Origin: Stereum hirsutum FP-91666 SS1
Taxonomy: Eukaryota > Basidiomycota > Agaricomycetes > Russulales > Stereaceae
Direction: 5' to 3'
DNA length: 64,000 nt
Assembly: GCF_000264905.1 (NCBI RefSeq)
Contig: NW_006763135.1
Span: 1,095,179-1,159,178, forward strand
Below are positions 12,001-23,000 of this stretch, piece after piece. The notes under the pieces were generated by a model, which worked only from the letters and a program-made list of their open reading frames with translations, did not search any database and was not told the DNA's origin. The translations under genes and the position numbers were made by a program. The first letter of the stretch is position 1. Each line of letters opens with the position of its first letter.

Positions 12001-12683
12001 ACATGTTCTCGAGTTTCTTCCAGTACTTGTGTCTCGCTCCCAGTTTCACGAACGTCCTCAACGTCTACGCCTTCTGTAACTTGCACGATGTGTAAGTCTC
12101 CGTTTTCGCTCGAGGTCTATTATTCTTATTGATCCACCATCGCATTTAGGTCTTGGGGTACCAAGGGTAGCGACAAGGCAGAAGCTCTGCCCTCAGTCTC
12201 GTCTTCCAAGCCCAAGACAGGCGACTCACCCGTCGTGGAAGACACCGCTCGTGTCCAAGAGGATCTCGATGCCGTGTTCAAGGAAACGGTCACCCGTGCT
12301 GTCACGAAGATCAACGTCGAGGAGGCTCCCGAGAAGCCGACCATGGACGATGAGAATAAGACTTTCCGTACTCGTTTGGTCGCAGCCTGGATGTTGAGTA
12401 ACGCGGCATTGGCCGTCGCTATCGAGAACATCAACGGTCTGCAGGACGACACGACTACGGAGGGTATAGAAGAAGAGAACGAGTCGCTCCGCTCGAAGCA
12501 GAACATCTACTTCGCGGTCATCTTGTACTCGACATTCGGGCTTTCGCTGGTTCGATTCATCGGGGTGTGTGCTCTTCACTTTGCTTTCATTTGTCACGAA
12601 CATGATGCTGACGGGTTCGTGTTGGGCAGTGTTTGTGGTACTTCTTCAGGCGAAACTTGTTCCGCCTGTGCAGGAGAGCTTGA
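9014..12683 (+). CDS. Chitin synthase, division 1 (class I-III type)
   Basis: Eighteen exons joined by GT-AG introns, with phase kept throughout, give 896 residues. Exon ends: 9252, 9545, 9780, 10059, 10291, 10384, 10463, 10655, 11059, 11194, 11392, 11509, 11626, 11743, 11934, 12091, 12564, 12683. The enzyme polymerises UDP-GlcNAc into chitin at the plasma membrane. Visible landmarks are a Pro/Ser-rich N-terminus, [12 protein letters not shown] (start of the GT2 catalytic domain), the acceptor-side EDR in [15 protein letters not shown], and the product-site QRRRW in [12 protein letters not shown]. Several membrane segments follow (for example [17 protein letters not shown] and [11 protein letters not shown]). 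SWGTKGSDK lies before a long Glu-rich loop, and the chain ends in [15 protein letters not shown]. The exon-17 frame can be read on past 12564, but splicing to 12630 restores the family's C-terminus. Confidence 0.95.
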
Positions 12684-13428
12684 TGAGCATCTTTACGTAC
12701 CTAATTCATACGTCCTGGGTCACGCTTTCTTCCCTCCTCTCTTTCATGGACGTTCACGTACAACGAGCTCTACACCATATCCCATCTTCCGCTATCCACT
12801 TGCCTCTGTGATTCCTCGGTATCGATACCATCTCTCTCATGACGGAGCATACGGAAACCTTTTCCTTCTTTCCTTTTTCCTTCCTTTTCTCTTCTCTTGA
12901 ACTTTCACTTTTTCTTCTTCTTGCCTACTTACCGCCCTCTTACGTCTGAAAACCTGCCCGTTCGTCTTTCTTCTCCCGTTGCGGTGGCGATTCAGTATTC
13001 TCTAATCCGTTCCGTTCCTTGAATATGAACTTGACAAGTTAACTACATGAATTCGCACCATCCAACATCCAACCTTTTGCTCGCGCCTCTGTATGAATCA
13101 CCACCACCACCCGCTTCTTCCCGGTCTCTTTCGTTCGCTCTCGTTGATTTTTTTTTCTGATCTGGTACTCCTCCCCTCTCCCCTCTTTTCGATCGACCTC
13201 GCTCTCTTTAATCGCGTGCATACTCAAATGGACAAAGAATGGACTCACTCAGACTAATCCGTGCTGCGTTGGTAGTACATACCACATACATGAATGACCT
13301 GGATCGAATCGTGTCGAGGGTTTCAAGCAAGCAAGCGTCCAATATCCAATTCCAAGCTCGGGGCTCAATAGGCAAGTAATTATCGAATAAATAAGGTGGG
13401 GAGGAGAGCACCACATCCAAATAAAAAT
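12684..13428. other. Convergent 3' region, no gene
   Basis: About 745 bp between the converging ends of the chitin synthase and RING genes. Much of it is pyrimidine-rich (12860-13200) and likely holds 3' untranslated sequence. No supported coding frame. Confidence 0.5.
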
Positions 13429-14718
13429 CTAAGAATACATCCCCGCATATTCCCTCCTACCTTCCTCCTCACGTTCACGCCCCCCACCCACACCACCCGT
13501 CGACGACCCAAACATGAACCCAAAAGGCGAAGGACCCGCTCCTCCCTCCCCTGTTCCTCCACCAGAAAGATGAGCCTGGAGCTGTTCGAAGCTCAACCCG
13601 CCGCCCCCACCCCCACTGCCGAGAAAATCGAAAGCGGGCGCTGCACGGATCCGTTGGCGTTCTTCGCGGTAGGCGGCGAGGATGCGTTCCATCGCTTGGT
13701 CGTACGCGTCGTCTTCGTCGTCGGTTGGTGGGTCTGTGTTTGTTTGGGTTGGTGGGGATTCGGTGGTGGGGGCGGTGGCGGTGGTGGTGCGAGGAGGGGG
13801 GTCGATATCTCGGGATTTGAAGAATGAGGTGCGGCAGAGGGGACAGGAAGGGTGCTGTGTGATAGACATCATGCAGCATGGATCGTGAGTTCTAGTTAGG
13901 TCCCTTGTGAAGACGAAGGATGGACGATGATCGATGAAGCTCGAGACTCACGCCGTCTCGGATCCAAGTCAGGATACTACAATCGTCACGCGACGTCAGT
14001 CATACAAGAAGGATAGAGAAATAGGTGGATATGACCATAAACACTAATACTCAACTCTTTACGACAGAATAGATGGCCACAGGTACTGACGAGCCGCGTC
14101 ACGCCGAGATCCTCCACGGGATGAGCGGGCGAGTCCATGACGAGAGCGACTGTACACGCAATGATCACGGCAATAGTGGGACGAATGGGATAATATGGGA
14201 ATGTGTATGGCTGAGTGATGACCACCACCGTCAAAGACAGAGAACAAAGTTTCGTTTGGACGTACGTTCTTCCTCAGCGAGAGAAGCAAGGAATGTGTTC
14301 ATGCAGATCGGGCATGATGATTCTAGTTCGATTCGAGCCAAACGCCAATACGATACGGGTTGAGCGAGAGCATGGATGAGTTACAGTTACAAGGCCGCGT
14401 AAGCATCAGCGTACCGTGATGTCCCAGGCTCTCTAATTGCTCCTCAGATAGCTTGGGCAACGTTGTAGTCAACTCCCGAATCTGCCTACGCAAAATCAAA
14501 ATCAAAATCATGAGACGACACGACTCTCAGCAGGTATACACAAAAGTACAAGGATGCATATGCACTGACTGAGCCGTCAGACGTCCCCTCCCACCACCTT
14601 CCTGATGCTCAAGTATGGTCTGCAAGTCCCTCGTCATCTGTTCGTAGCTGTTACCGTCAAGACCGGCATTAGACATGCCTCTGCCAGCGGAAAGCCACGG
14701 AAGGTCTGAGATGTCCAT
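13429..14718 (-). CDS. RING-type zinc-finger protein (probable E3 ubiquitin ligase)
   Basis: Six exons in phase (14570-14718, 14415-14485, 14266-14322, 14056-14149, 13952-13976, 13429-13854) give about 273 residues. The RING is assembled over four introns: ESSCPICMNTFLA, then VTRLVSTCGHLFCRKD, then ILTWIRDG joined to HPSCPLCRTSFF. That gives paired Cys, Cys-Gly-His, Cys and final Cys pair, with Asp where the sixth ligand is usually Cys. RING domains recruit ubiquitin E2 enzymes. The tail is rich in Pro/Thr, then Glu/Arg, then a poly-Gly stretch ahead of SFEQLQAHLSGG. The start at 14718 is open to doubt: an in-frame ATG at 14676 (MSNAGLDGNSYEQM) follows a CAG and could be the true start. Substrate unknown. 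Confidence 0.82.
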
Positions 14719-15292
14719 CGTCAGTACGTGAGAGGATAAGATGGATGCACTTGTTGGGTGGGATGGTGAGTACGGCGTACGCGGATGACGCGGTTCCGGA
14801 GGACAGACGCGTGACGCAACTCCGAACGATGCAGGCGTGGGAAAGTCGGTTCATCCTAAGATGGCGGGGAAAAACAATCAAAAAGCTCAGGCTGACGCCG
14901 AGGTCGATTGACGAGACGAGATAGTACAAAGGAGGGGCATATATAGATGATGGTGGTGGATGGTGACGATGCTGGCGACGACGAAGGGAGAGGCTCAAAG
15001 CATAAATGGATAGCGAGATGGGCGGGAGCTTGTGCGACGAGGTGGAGGCGGAGGGGGGTAAGACGATCGTGAATAATAAAAAAAGGTCTGGTCATGAAGA
15101 TGAAGATGAGCGACGCCTGCTCTATGTAATCGTACCAAAAACACCTTATACAAACTCCAGGAGGCGCAAATAAAAAGAATCTCCGAAGACTCCAAGAACA
15201 ACAGTGATGGAAAATACAGCTCTATGGCGGCGTGTACATCGCATCGCATGCTGTTCGTCGGGGGTGCGTGAAGACAATAAATCGTAATGAGA
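14719..15292. other. Promoter side of the RING gene and 3' side of the Spo12-like gene
   Basis: 574 bp with only short chance frames on both strands. It should contain the RING promoter and the Spo12-like 3' untranslated region. Confidence 0.4.
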
Positions 15293-15850
15293 TTAGAAAG
15301 GATTGTCGTCTGTGTCCATCTTGTTCTGTGATGGTTCAACGGCGGGAGTCGGAAGATTTGATGAAGGTGCTGCCTCCGCGTCGTCGTCGTCGTCGTCGTC
15401 GTCGTCAGAGGACTCTGCACTGTCCTTCGCAGCGCTCAGAAGGTTACCCATTGGTTTGGCGGTACCCCTGAATGAGAGAGAAGCATAAGAATCGGCAGCC
15501 TCCATGAAAGGTAAAATGAAAGCGTACTTCGTGAAATGCTTCTTCTTTGCAGCGTCAAGCTTCTTGGTGCATGGTGTCAACATGTTGTCCGTAGGCGAGA
15601 CATACGTTGGGTTTCTGTTCAAGTAGTTCAGCAATCGCCCAGCACACTGATACTTCTCAACAGAGGATACTCACTGTCCCTTAGCCATCCTCTTCGCAAG
15701 CAAGGCCCTCGCACCTGCTCCAGGCCCCATGTTCTTAGGACCATTGGTTGCGTTGCCCAACGGTGCTTGCGGGACAGCAACGCGTGCGCCGCCGTTAGGA
15801 CGATGCAGAGGCTGCATGGGCGACTCGGTGGAAGAAGGCGTGGCAGACAT
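15293..15850 (-). CDS. Spo12-family cell-cycle protein
   Basis: Three exons (15675-15850, 15528-15614, 15293-15467) give 145 residues. Joining exons 1 and 2 creates KGQNPTYVSPTDNMLTPCTK, followed by KKLDAAKKKHFTKGTAKPMG. That is the short conserved Spo12 motif around SPTDN and PCT-K. In budding yeast Spo12 is a small nuclear/nucleolar protein of the FEAR network that helps release Cdc14 at anaphase; that role is inferred here from the motif. The start at MSATPSSTESP is preferred over an upstream in-frame ATG at 15994. The C-terminal third has a pure Asp tract coded by a trinucleotide repeat. Family membership is fairly secure; function in this fungus is inference. Confidence 0.8.
15378..15407. 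repeat. CGT/GTC trinucleotide microsatellite
   Basis: About ten tandem copies of a trinucleotide inside exon 3 of the Spo12-like gene, coding for the poly-Asp run on the minus strand. Such tracts often vary in length between strains. Confidence 0.85.
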
Positions 15851-18245
15851 TATGAAGGTGCGAATGTGAGTGAGCGTGCAGGTGAGTGCAGGTGGTGGGC
15901 TGGAAGAAACGAGAACAAAAGAACGCGTTTTCAATGTTCGGTTCTGAACATACCACGTGACCGTTGCTGCCCCACTACCGTGGGCAAGTGGCACAAGGTG
16001 GCACAGGCAATCGTAGTGGCCCGAGTTGGCCCTCGTCGCCTTCAGGCTTCACCTTAACTTCAAGGTCCTCAGGTCTTACCTCTTGACACCACCAGCGTCA
16101 TTCATCATGTCTAAGCATGAAGGCACAACTGTGCCTGCAGTCTTCTTTGGGTAGCCTATGAACTGGTCTTGCCAAAGCCTATAACTCTGATAAATATATC
16201 CACAGACATTCCCTTTCTAACCCGCACTTCTCTCACAACGACGACATTAGCCTGCCCAACAGCAGACACGGAGATCCGGACATTCCTAGACAATCTTCTC
16301 TCGACATCCTCTCGACGCTACCCACTTCTGACGGTGGGAATAGACATCCTATACATTCTCGTGCTTGATTCAAAATCCTACTCGTTTATGTGAATCGTAT
16401 CCGTCGCCAACGAACGTTCTAGCTTCCCCGTCGACCTCACCGGCGTCATACATGATACAACCGCCTCAAGGTCCCTCATATGATGATATCCGTGGCGAGA
16501 TCGTGACGAGAAAATCCAAGCGCGCAGGAGTTCGGGAAAATTCTCCATCACATCACCTCGACGTCCGTCACGGTTTTCCTTCTTCCAGTCACCAACTCTC
16601 GCTCCGCACCTTACGCTTGGCCGACTTCTTCTCAGCTTCTGGCCGTCGACAGCCGTCGACTCTCTTGATGTCACAACCCCGAAATACTTACGCTCCGGCG
16701 CCACCCATGGCCAACTCTGCTTTCTTTGTCCTTGCGCACAGCTCTATTCGCTCGAGGGTGGCAGGCAAGGGCTCACCTTTAGGTATGGCCGGTGCTTCGT
16801 CGGAATATGCTATCGTCATTCATACTTCTTCCGACGTCGGCACCAGGGGGGACCGAAAGGTGATGTATCGTCATCCAGTCTCATCCAGTCATACTTGGTC
16901 TCCGCGCGGCAATGCAACGTTGGCGTGCCCTTCGCGACCTGAGACAGCTCGGGACTTGGGATTCGGATTCGTTCTTGGACATGTTGGCACGGCGGGCCCA
17001 CCGCCGGCGGCAACATTTCTAGCTGTCCTTGTTGTCCATTTTTCAGGTGCATTGCTCATTGCTCGGGCGGATCCAGAGTTAAGTTACATATGTAGGTGGA
17101 GTCAAACTGCTCTTAACGTTGTTGCATTTCACTTGTGATACTCGAATATTCAATATTCAATAATTCCCCTTGCTGTTTCCTCAGGCCTCAGGGCGTACGC
17201 TTTGAGATCTACGATGCAACAAGCTCGAGTGTCGACAGGAGTACCGTGAATCGAGGGACACAGCGTAGCCGACCGGATCTCGTGCTACTGGCCATTCATT
17301 GGACAATTGGACGAAGTTCCGTGTGGTCGTTGGCTTGTGCAGGTCTCGTGGGGAACGGCGAAAATGAAAGATTGGTCGACGACAACGGCCGTTGGTAAGA
17401 AGGCAAGGCACTGGCACTCCGGTACGTACTGATGGTTTTCAATCACGCATCGAACAGAAACGAGTGGAGGGAAGATGGCGATAGAATAGTGGTATGGTGA
17501 GTCAAATATTAGTCGTCGTCCGTCACATGCTGAGAGTGGGCTCATCGAGCGACGAGGGCGCAGCGAGGACGGCAAAGGAAAAACGAATGCCGAGTTCCAG
17601 GAAGAGAAAGCGTGGACCGATGGAGAGATGGGGCGAAGGGGCCAGGTGATTCTAAATCCGATTATTAGGTAGTGCTAGCACTGTACGCGCTCGGGCGTGA
17701 AATTATCGATGGAATCAGACAGTAAAGAGGCACTCAGATGACACTAGTGAGCGACCGGTTGAGGAAGGTTGGAGCGTCGTCGGTGGGAGTGATGTGGCGG
17801 GTTATTAAATGAAGCAGGGCTGTCTCGTGGGCTGAAATTCCGGTGAATAAAGTGATCGTGTCGAGGACGTATTTGTGGGCGTCTGGCCAGATGGGATGGA
17901 GGGGTGGATGGAGGCCGGCGAGCCCGGACCGGGGTGTGGTGGCGGGTGGGGTGGATGGCGCAGGAATGCTGTAAACAATTTTATGGGTATGGAGAAAAGC
18001 TGGAGGATACGGGGAAACCGGCGGGTGTAATGAAAGAAGTGAACGTTGCTGCGGGAAGGCAGAATTTGAGTAGGCGGGGGGGTAAGCTGGCCCGGGCGCG
18101 GGCCCAGTAATTCGAATTGAAGTCGGTCGAACCGATCACCATAACACTGCTCACGCTCAGCTTATAACCGCCACTGCTGCATCCGCCGCCCCTCGCCCTC
18201 CCTTCCCTTCCTTCCTCTCTCCTTCCACGCCCCGCGACTTCACAA
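15851..18245. other. 2.4 kb intergenic region between Spo12-like and RHB1
   Basis: The two flanking genes are divergent, so both promoters lie here. The right part (about 17880-18110) is G-rich; 18180-18235 is a CT-rich tract just before the RHB1 ATG, typical of a fungal promoter. One longish plus-strand frame is listed separately. Confidence 0.4.
16453..17138 (+). CDS. Hypothetical ORF, about 228 codons
   Basis: An uninterrupted frame from the ATG at 16453 to a stop at 17138. It is rich in Ser, Pro, Arg and His and ends with a hydrophobic patch (ATFLAVLVVHFSGALLIA). I recognise no domain. Composition looks like a chance frame, but its length in an otherwise empty region makes it worth recording. 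Confidence 0.2.
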
Positions 18246-19117
18246 ATGCCCGGCGACATCCTCAAAAAAAGAAAGATTGCCGTCCTCGGCTCGCGCTCGG
18301 TCGGTTCGTACGCTTCGTCCACTACGTCATCCTTCCTGAGCATTACAACCGTTCTCACAACACGCTCGCGTTTACCCAGGCAAATCCTCGCTCGTCGTCC
18401 AATTTATCGAAAACGAATTCGTCGAGTCGTATTATCCCACCATCGAGAGCACCTTCTCGAAGAGCATAAACTTCAAGGGCGTCGAGTACGACTGCGACAT
18501 CATCGACACCGCTGGCCAGGCGAGTGTGCCCTCCTTCGGACTCACACGCCCGATGTCAACTCACCATAATCCCCAATTTACAGGACGAATACTCGATTCT
18601 CAATTCTAAGCATGCTATCGGTATCCACGGCTTCGTCCTCGTGTACTCCGTCACCTCGCGGAATTCGTTCGACATGATCCAGATCATATACGACAAGATC
18701 ATCAACTTTTGTGGAATCAAGGAGATTCCGTGCGTTATCGTCGGTTCAAAGACGGACCTCCAACAACGGTAAGCATCTCATGCAGTCGACGTCGGAGCGG
18801 GCTATCGACCGCGCCTTCCCAAACCGTCTTCATGATTCCAACCTCATAGAATCAGCAGACAGGTGGACCCCAAGGAAGGACAGGCACTCGCCAATGAGAT
18901 CCACGCAGCATGGGTGGAGACCAGCGCGAAGAATAACATCAACGTCGGTCAGTGTAATCCCCATTCATCTACAATCTCTCATGTCGCTTACGGCCACCTT
19001 CGCGTTATCGTTTCATTCGTTACAGCCAAAGTCTTCGAAACATGTTTGGGCGAAATCGAGCGGAACGCGCCACACAGCCAGGACGAGCCTCCAGTGAGCC
19101 GATGTTCGATTCAGTGA
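18246..19117 (+). CDS. RHB1: Rheb-family small GTPase
   Basis: Five exons (18246-18303, 18380-18519, 18584-18768, 18850-18947, 19026-19117) give 190 residues. G1 is GSRSVGKSS, with the Arg that distinguishes Rheb from Ras. The effector segment is YYPTIESTFSKS, G3 is DTAGQDEYS, G4 is VGSKTDLQ and G5 is ETSAKNN. The C-terminus is CSIQ, a CaaX box suited to farnesylation. In other fungi Rheb controls TORC1 signalling and basic amino-acid uptake; GTP-bound Rheb activates the TOR kinase complex on endomembranes. The second intron (18520-18583) begins with GC instead of GT, and no nearby GT donor keeps the DTAGQDEY motif. Two Raptor genes lie further right in this window. Confidence 0.95.
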
Positions 19118-20071
19118 CGAAAGTTTCCCGCTCTGGACTGTCGTTTCTTCCTTTTTGCAAAGTCATCCGTCTCTCGCCTCCCGCCTCCTCCGATATATGT
19201 CTCCCTATACAAACTACCCCCTCTTTTTTTGGGATCTTCGTTTTAGTATTTCCTTTATCCTTTCTTCTCCTTCTGCTCACTTATCGTCGCGCGGACTCGC
19301 ATTGTCGCGGCTTTTGTTGCCTCCCTAGACTATCACCTTCTTCGTTTGTTGTTTTCGTCGCCCAATTCTCTTTCGTCCCGTGTATATCTTGTAACCTTTA
19401 CTCATACAGTACTCCCTCCCCGGCGGCTCGTAATATCTCCTTCCGTCTCCGTCTCTGCCTGCATTTCCGCATCGAGCCTCGAACGCTGCCTCGCCGTGGT
19501 GTGTGCGACCGCAATATGAACGTGGAACGCCTGCAAGCACAACGTGTTGACAATGGACAAGCCGCGGTGATGCAATGTCCTCGTTCAAGTCCTCCCTATC
19601 GACGAATTATAACACGGCGTCTGTCACTACTGTCACCTCTAGTCACAACGCGGCCGCCTCACACTTATTTATGGGTATATGTGTACTCAACAGCACCACC
19701 AACCAACCACCAACCACCATCAATCATCATCATCGTCATCATCATATCACTACACCAAACCAAACCAAACCAGAAATTATGCCGTCTTGGCTATATCTGA
19801 TCCTCTTTCACATTCACAAACGGCTTCTCGTCTCATCACAATTCGCGCGTTACTTCATAGCATAGCCAGCCGTTCCTTCTATCTCTATCTCTCTCCCTCG
19901 ACCCCCTCGACCCTTAAGCTTACAGCCTTACAAGATACACGATCGATGCCAGCCCAGATAACCTAACCTCTAACCCTTTAACGCCCACATACGCCCACAC
20001 GCTCACCGCCACCCACCTTTTTTTTCTTCTGGCTTCTAGCTTCTCGGTTCTCGCATCTCGCAGTTCAAGCT
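19118..20071. other. Convergent 3' region with simple-sequence DNA
   Basis: About 950 bp between the converging ends of RHB1 and beta-mannosidase. Pyrimidine-rich in its left half, with ACC/ATC short repeats in the middle. No supported gene. Confidence 0.5.
19694..19776. repeat. Low-complexity ACC/CAA and CAT repeats
   Basis: Adjoining short motifs: ACC/AACC units, then repeated ATC/CAT trinucleotides, then repeated AAACC. A simple-sequence tract in non-coding DNA. Confidence 0.7.
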
Positions 20072-23000
20072 TCAAGCACTCCCATCTCCGAGGAACCGCG
20101 CCTTGACCTTCCTCCCACCCAACCCCACCGCCCTGATAATCTGGTCATCTCCCGGAACGAGGTCGATAGCCTGGTCGCTCCATTTGACCGCCTCGCCCTC
20201 GACGTCGAGCACGATTCCCTTGATGGGCCTCTCAGTCGATAGACAGAGAGACTCGCCGTCCTGCTGGGGAGTGATGGTGAGGCCTAGGTCTGAGACGGGC
20301 GGGAAGGTGAGGTATTTGAAGGGTTCTGGCCTGTTTTTTTTTGTGCGGGACGATAAGAGATAATCAGACAATCAGACGGTCAACAAAGGGAAGAACGAAA
20401 AAGGAAGGCAGGTGAGGAGGAGAAAACACAGTGATCCGCGCAGCGTTTTCGATCGCGGCTACGTCTGGGAACGGGCGCGATGGCAATGGCGGTGGCAGAT
20501 TCGGACACACTTAGACAACGTGCTTACCAGTTCGAGTATCTGCTCAGGACGACACCGCTCTGTGGATCCATCAACCTCGCGCTCACGATAATCGGCCTTG
20601 GAACCTCGCTCTCCTTCGTCCTCACACCCTGGCCGGGCACATCACCCTTCCAGACCTCCGTACACGCGTTGGGCTCGAGCGTGATCTCCATCTCCCACCC
20701 ATCGCGCCACGCTGTCTCATCCAGGTCGAACGACGTGACTTGGAGGGTGACTTGTTTGGCGGCGAGTGTGCTGTTGGTCGCCCAGATTTCGAGGACGGAG
20801 CGGATGGTGAAGAACGCTGCGGTGTGATTCGGAGTGTCGGCGTAGGTTTTGTGGTCTTTGCGCGTCATGCCGACGGTGTAGGGGAGGAGCTCGCGCGCGA
20901 TGGAGAAGTAGGCTGGTTTGGGGCGGAGGAAGTAGTCTACGATGGCCCAGGAGGTGACTGGCCAACAGTCGTTGATCTATGTACGAATGCGCGGAGTTCA
21001 GCCGGTGATGAACGGATTACGGACTGTATAGGGCATATGCATGAGTGCTTACCTGCCAGACGAGCGCACCAGCTGTGTATTCCCTTCCTCTTCCCTTCCA
21101 GTTTCGTCTCCATAATCTGTATGCTGCTGCCAGCGTCTCGGCCTGCATTATCTGCGTGTAGTAGACATAACTTAACGAATCGAATTATCAGACCGATCAA
21201 TCACGTCGCACGACAACGATAATAAGAATAAGACCGTGAACGGACCTCTCCATGTCAAAAGCATGCTTGAAATTCTCCACGAGGTATAATTCCAAACGGC
21301 GTTCAAAGCCAGATGCCTTGTTGTGGTTCACGGTCACTCTGTCATTGCGAAGATCAGGGACGGGAAATAAGGGGGGATACCCAGTGAATCGGGCACGTAC
21401 CGCGACTGCGGGAACCGTTGGGACTTGTCGTCGCCAACCCAATAATCGACCGTCCGGATGTCAGGATACGCTTCCCTGCGGCAGACAATGGCGGTGCCGG
21501 AAGATGCATCAATACATATGTTCGTAGGGGTTCGGGACGTCTCCGAGAACAGAATAGAACAAACGCACATCCCGAATTCGGAAACGAATCGTCCCGCGAG
21601 GATATCCCAGTTATGCCATGGTTCCTGCGACCCATGCCAGACGTTCCACTGGTGCAGATCCCCGTATCTCTGGTCCGTCGTCGGCTTGCCACTCCCACTG
21701 TACGGCGAGCTGCGATGGTAATGGATGTCGGAATGTTTCTCCACGATGGACGGCAGGACCCGTTCATAGATATGCCGCGCTGGGAAGTTCGTCTTGCGGA
21801 AATCAGATTTCTCGTCGGAGTAATCCAGCTCGAGGTGAGAGGATTCGGCGAGCTGATAGTCTACATGAAGTTTCAGTGGAGCGCGACGTCAAGCCACGGT
21901 GTGTATGAGAGATAAGGCGCGAAAATGAAGCGGAAGTGAAAGACTGCTTGCCTTCATTGTTACCCGCTAAGGAACGATTGAAGCACCGGACGGTGAGTGA
22001 GTGGCCCCGAGGGCATTGACGAAGGCAGAGGCGCTACGTACCGAAGATAACGACTGACGGGTGATGTCTCAGTCTCTTGACGTTCTGTTCCGCCTCGACA
22101 GTGATGTTCTCAAGGAAAGAATTGTACGCCGGATACTAAGCCGCGATCTGTCAGTATGGCTGTGTAGCGTCAAGTAACTGCGAAAACACACTTGGCCACA
22201 GCCAAAGGCGAAGTCCTGCCAGACAAGGATCCCAAGCTCTAGGTAACGAAGTCAACGAAATGTCTGGCTAATAATAACGTGGAACACTCACCGTCACAGA
22301 TCTCATAGAAAGCGTCGGCCTCGTAGATCCCACCACCCCACACACGGATCATATTTTGATTCCCGTCCACGAGCAGTTGGAGCCAAGCGCGGTATCGCTC
22401 AGGCGTCATGCTGCAGTGCGGGAGCGTTAGCATCTAAAACAGGATGCGGTAGACAAAGTCCTCGCGCACGTCGTCAGGAAACTATCTGCCGGTATCCAAT
22501 TCGAACCTGCAGCGAAGTAGTCTGAATATCTCTGGCACTGTGGGTGACTAGCAACGAACGCGTACCTCCACAGAATATTCTGATATTATTGATCTCGAAG
22601 AGGAATGTAAGGCCTTCCTGGTCGGCAAGTGGCTCTTGCACCACCAACGCACGACGGAAGCCGATCTTCTGTGTCTGGGCTGCCGTCACTTGCCCGTGCT
22701 AGGATCCGCAGCCGAACGTGAGCACCGTCTATGAAGAACCTCGATTTGTGGATAGAGGACATACCGCGTCCTTGATCTGCACTCTGACTGAGTAAAGCGG
22801 TTGCTTGCCATACCCCACGGGATACCAAAGCTCCACTTCCTCCTTCTCCAGATGGAAGTGCTCTTTGATGTCTCCGTTACCTAGATCCACATCGTCCTTT
22901 TTCACTACAACCTTTCCAGACTCGTCTAGTAGTACGATGTCCGCCGCCCCAGAGAATGGGGTATCGAGCGAAATGCTGACATCGAGATCGACAGCCAAGT

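Noticed and set aside
12565..12900. Read-through extension of the chitin synthase exon
   Set aside because: Splicing at 12564 to 12630 restores the usual basic C-terminus; the extension is low-complexity and unlike the family.
19042..19800. 252-codon plus-strand frame after RHB1
   Set aside because: It overlaps the last RHB1 exon in a different frame and runs into simple repeats; composition is that of untranslated pyrimidine-rich DNA.
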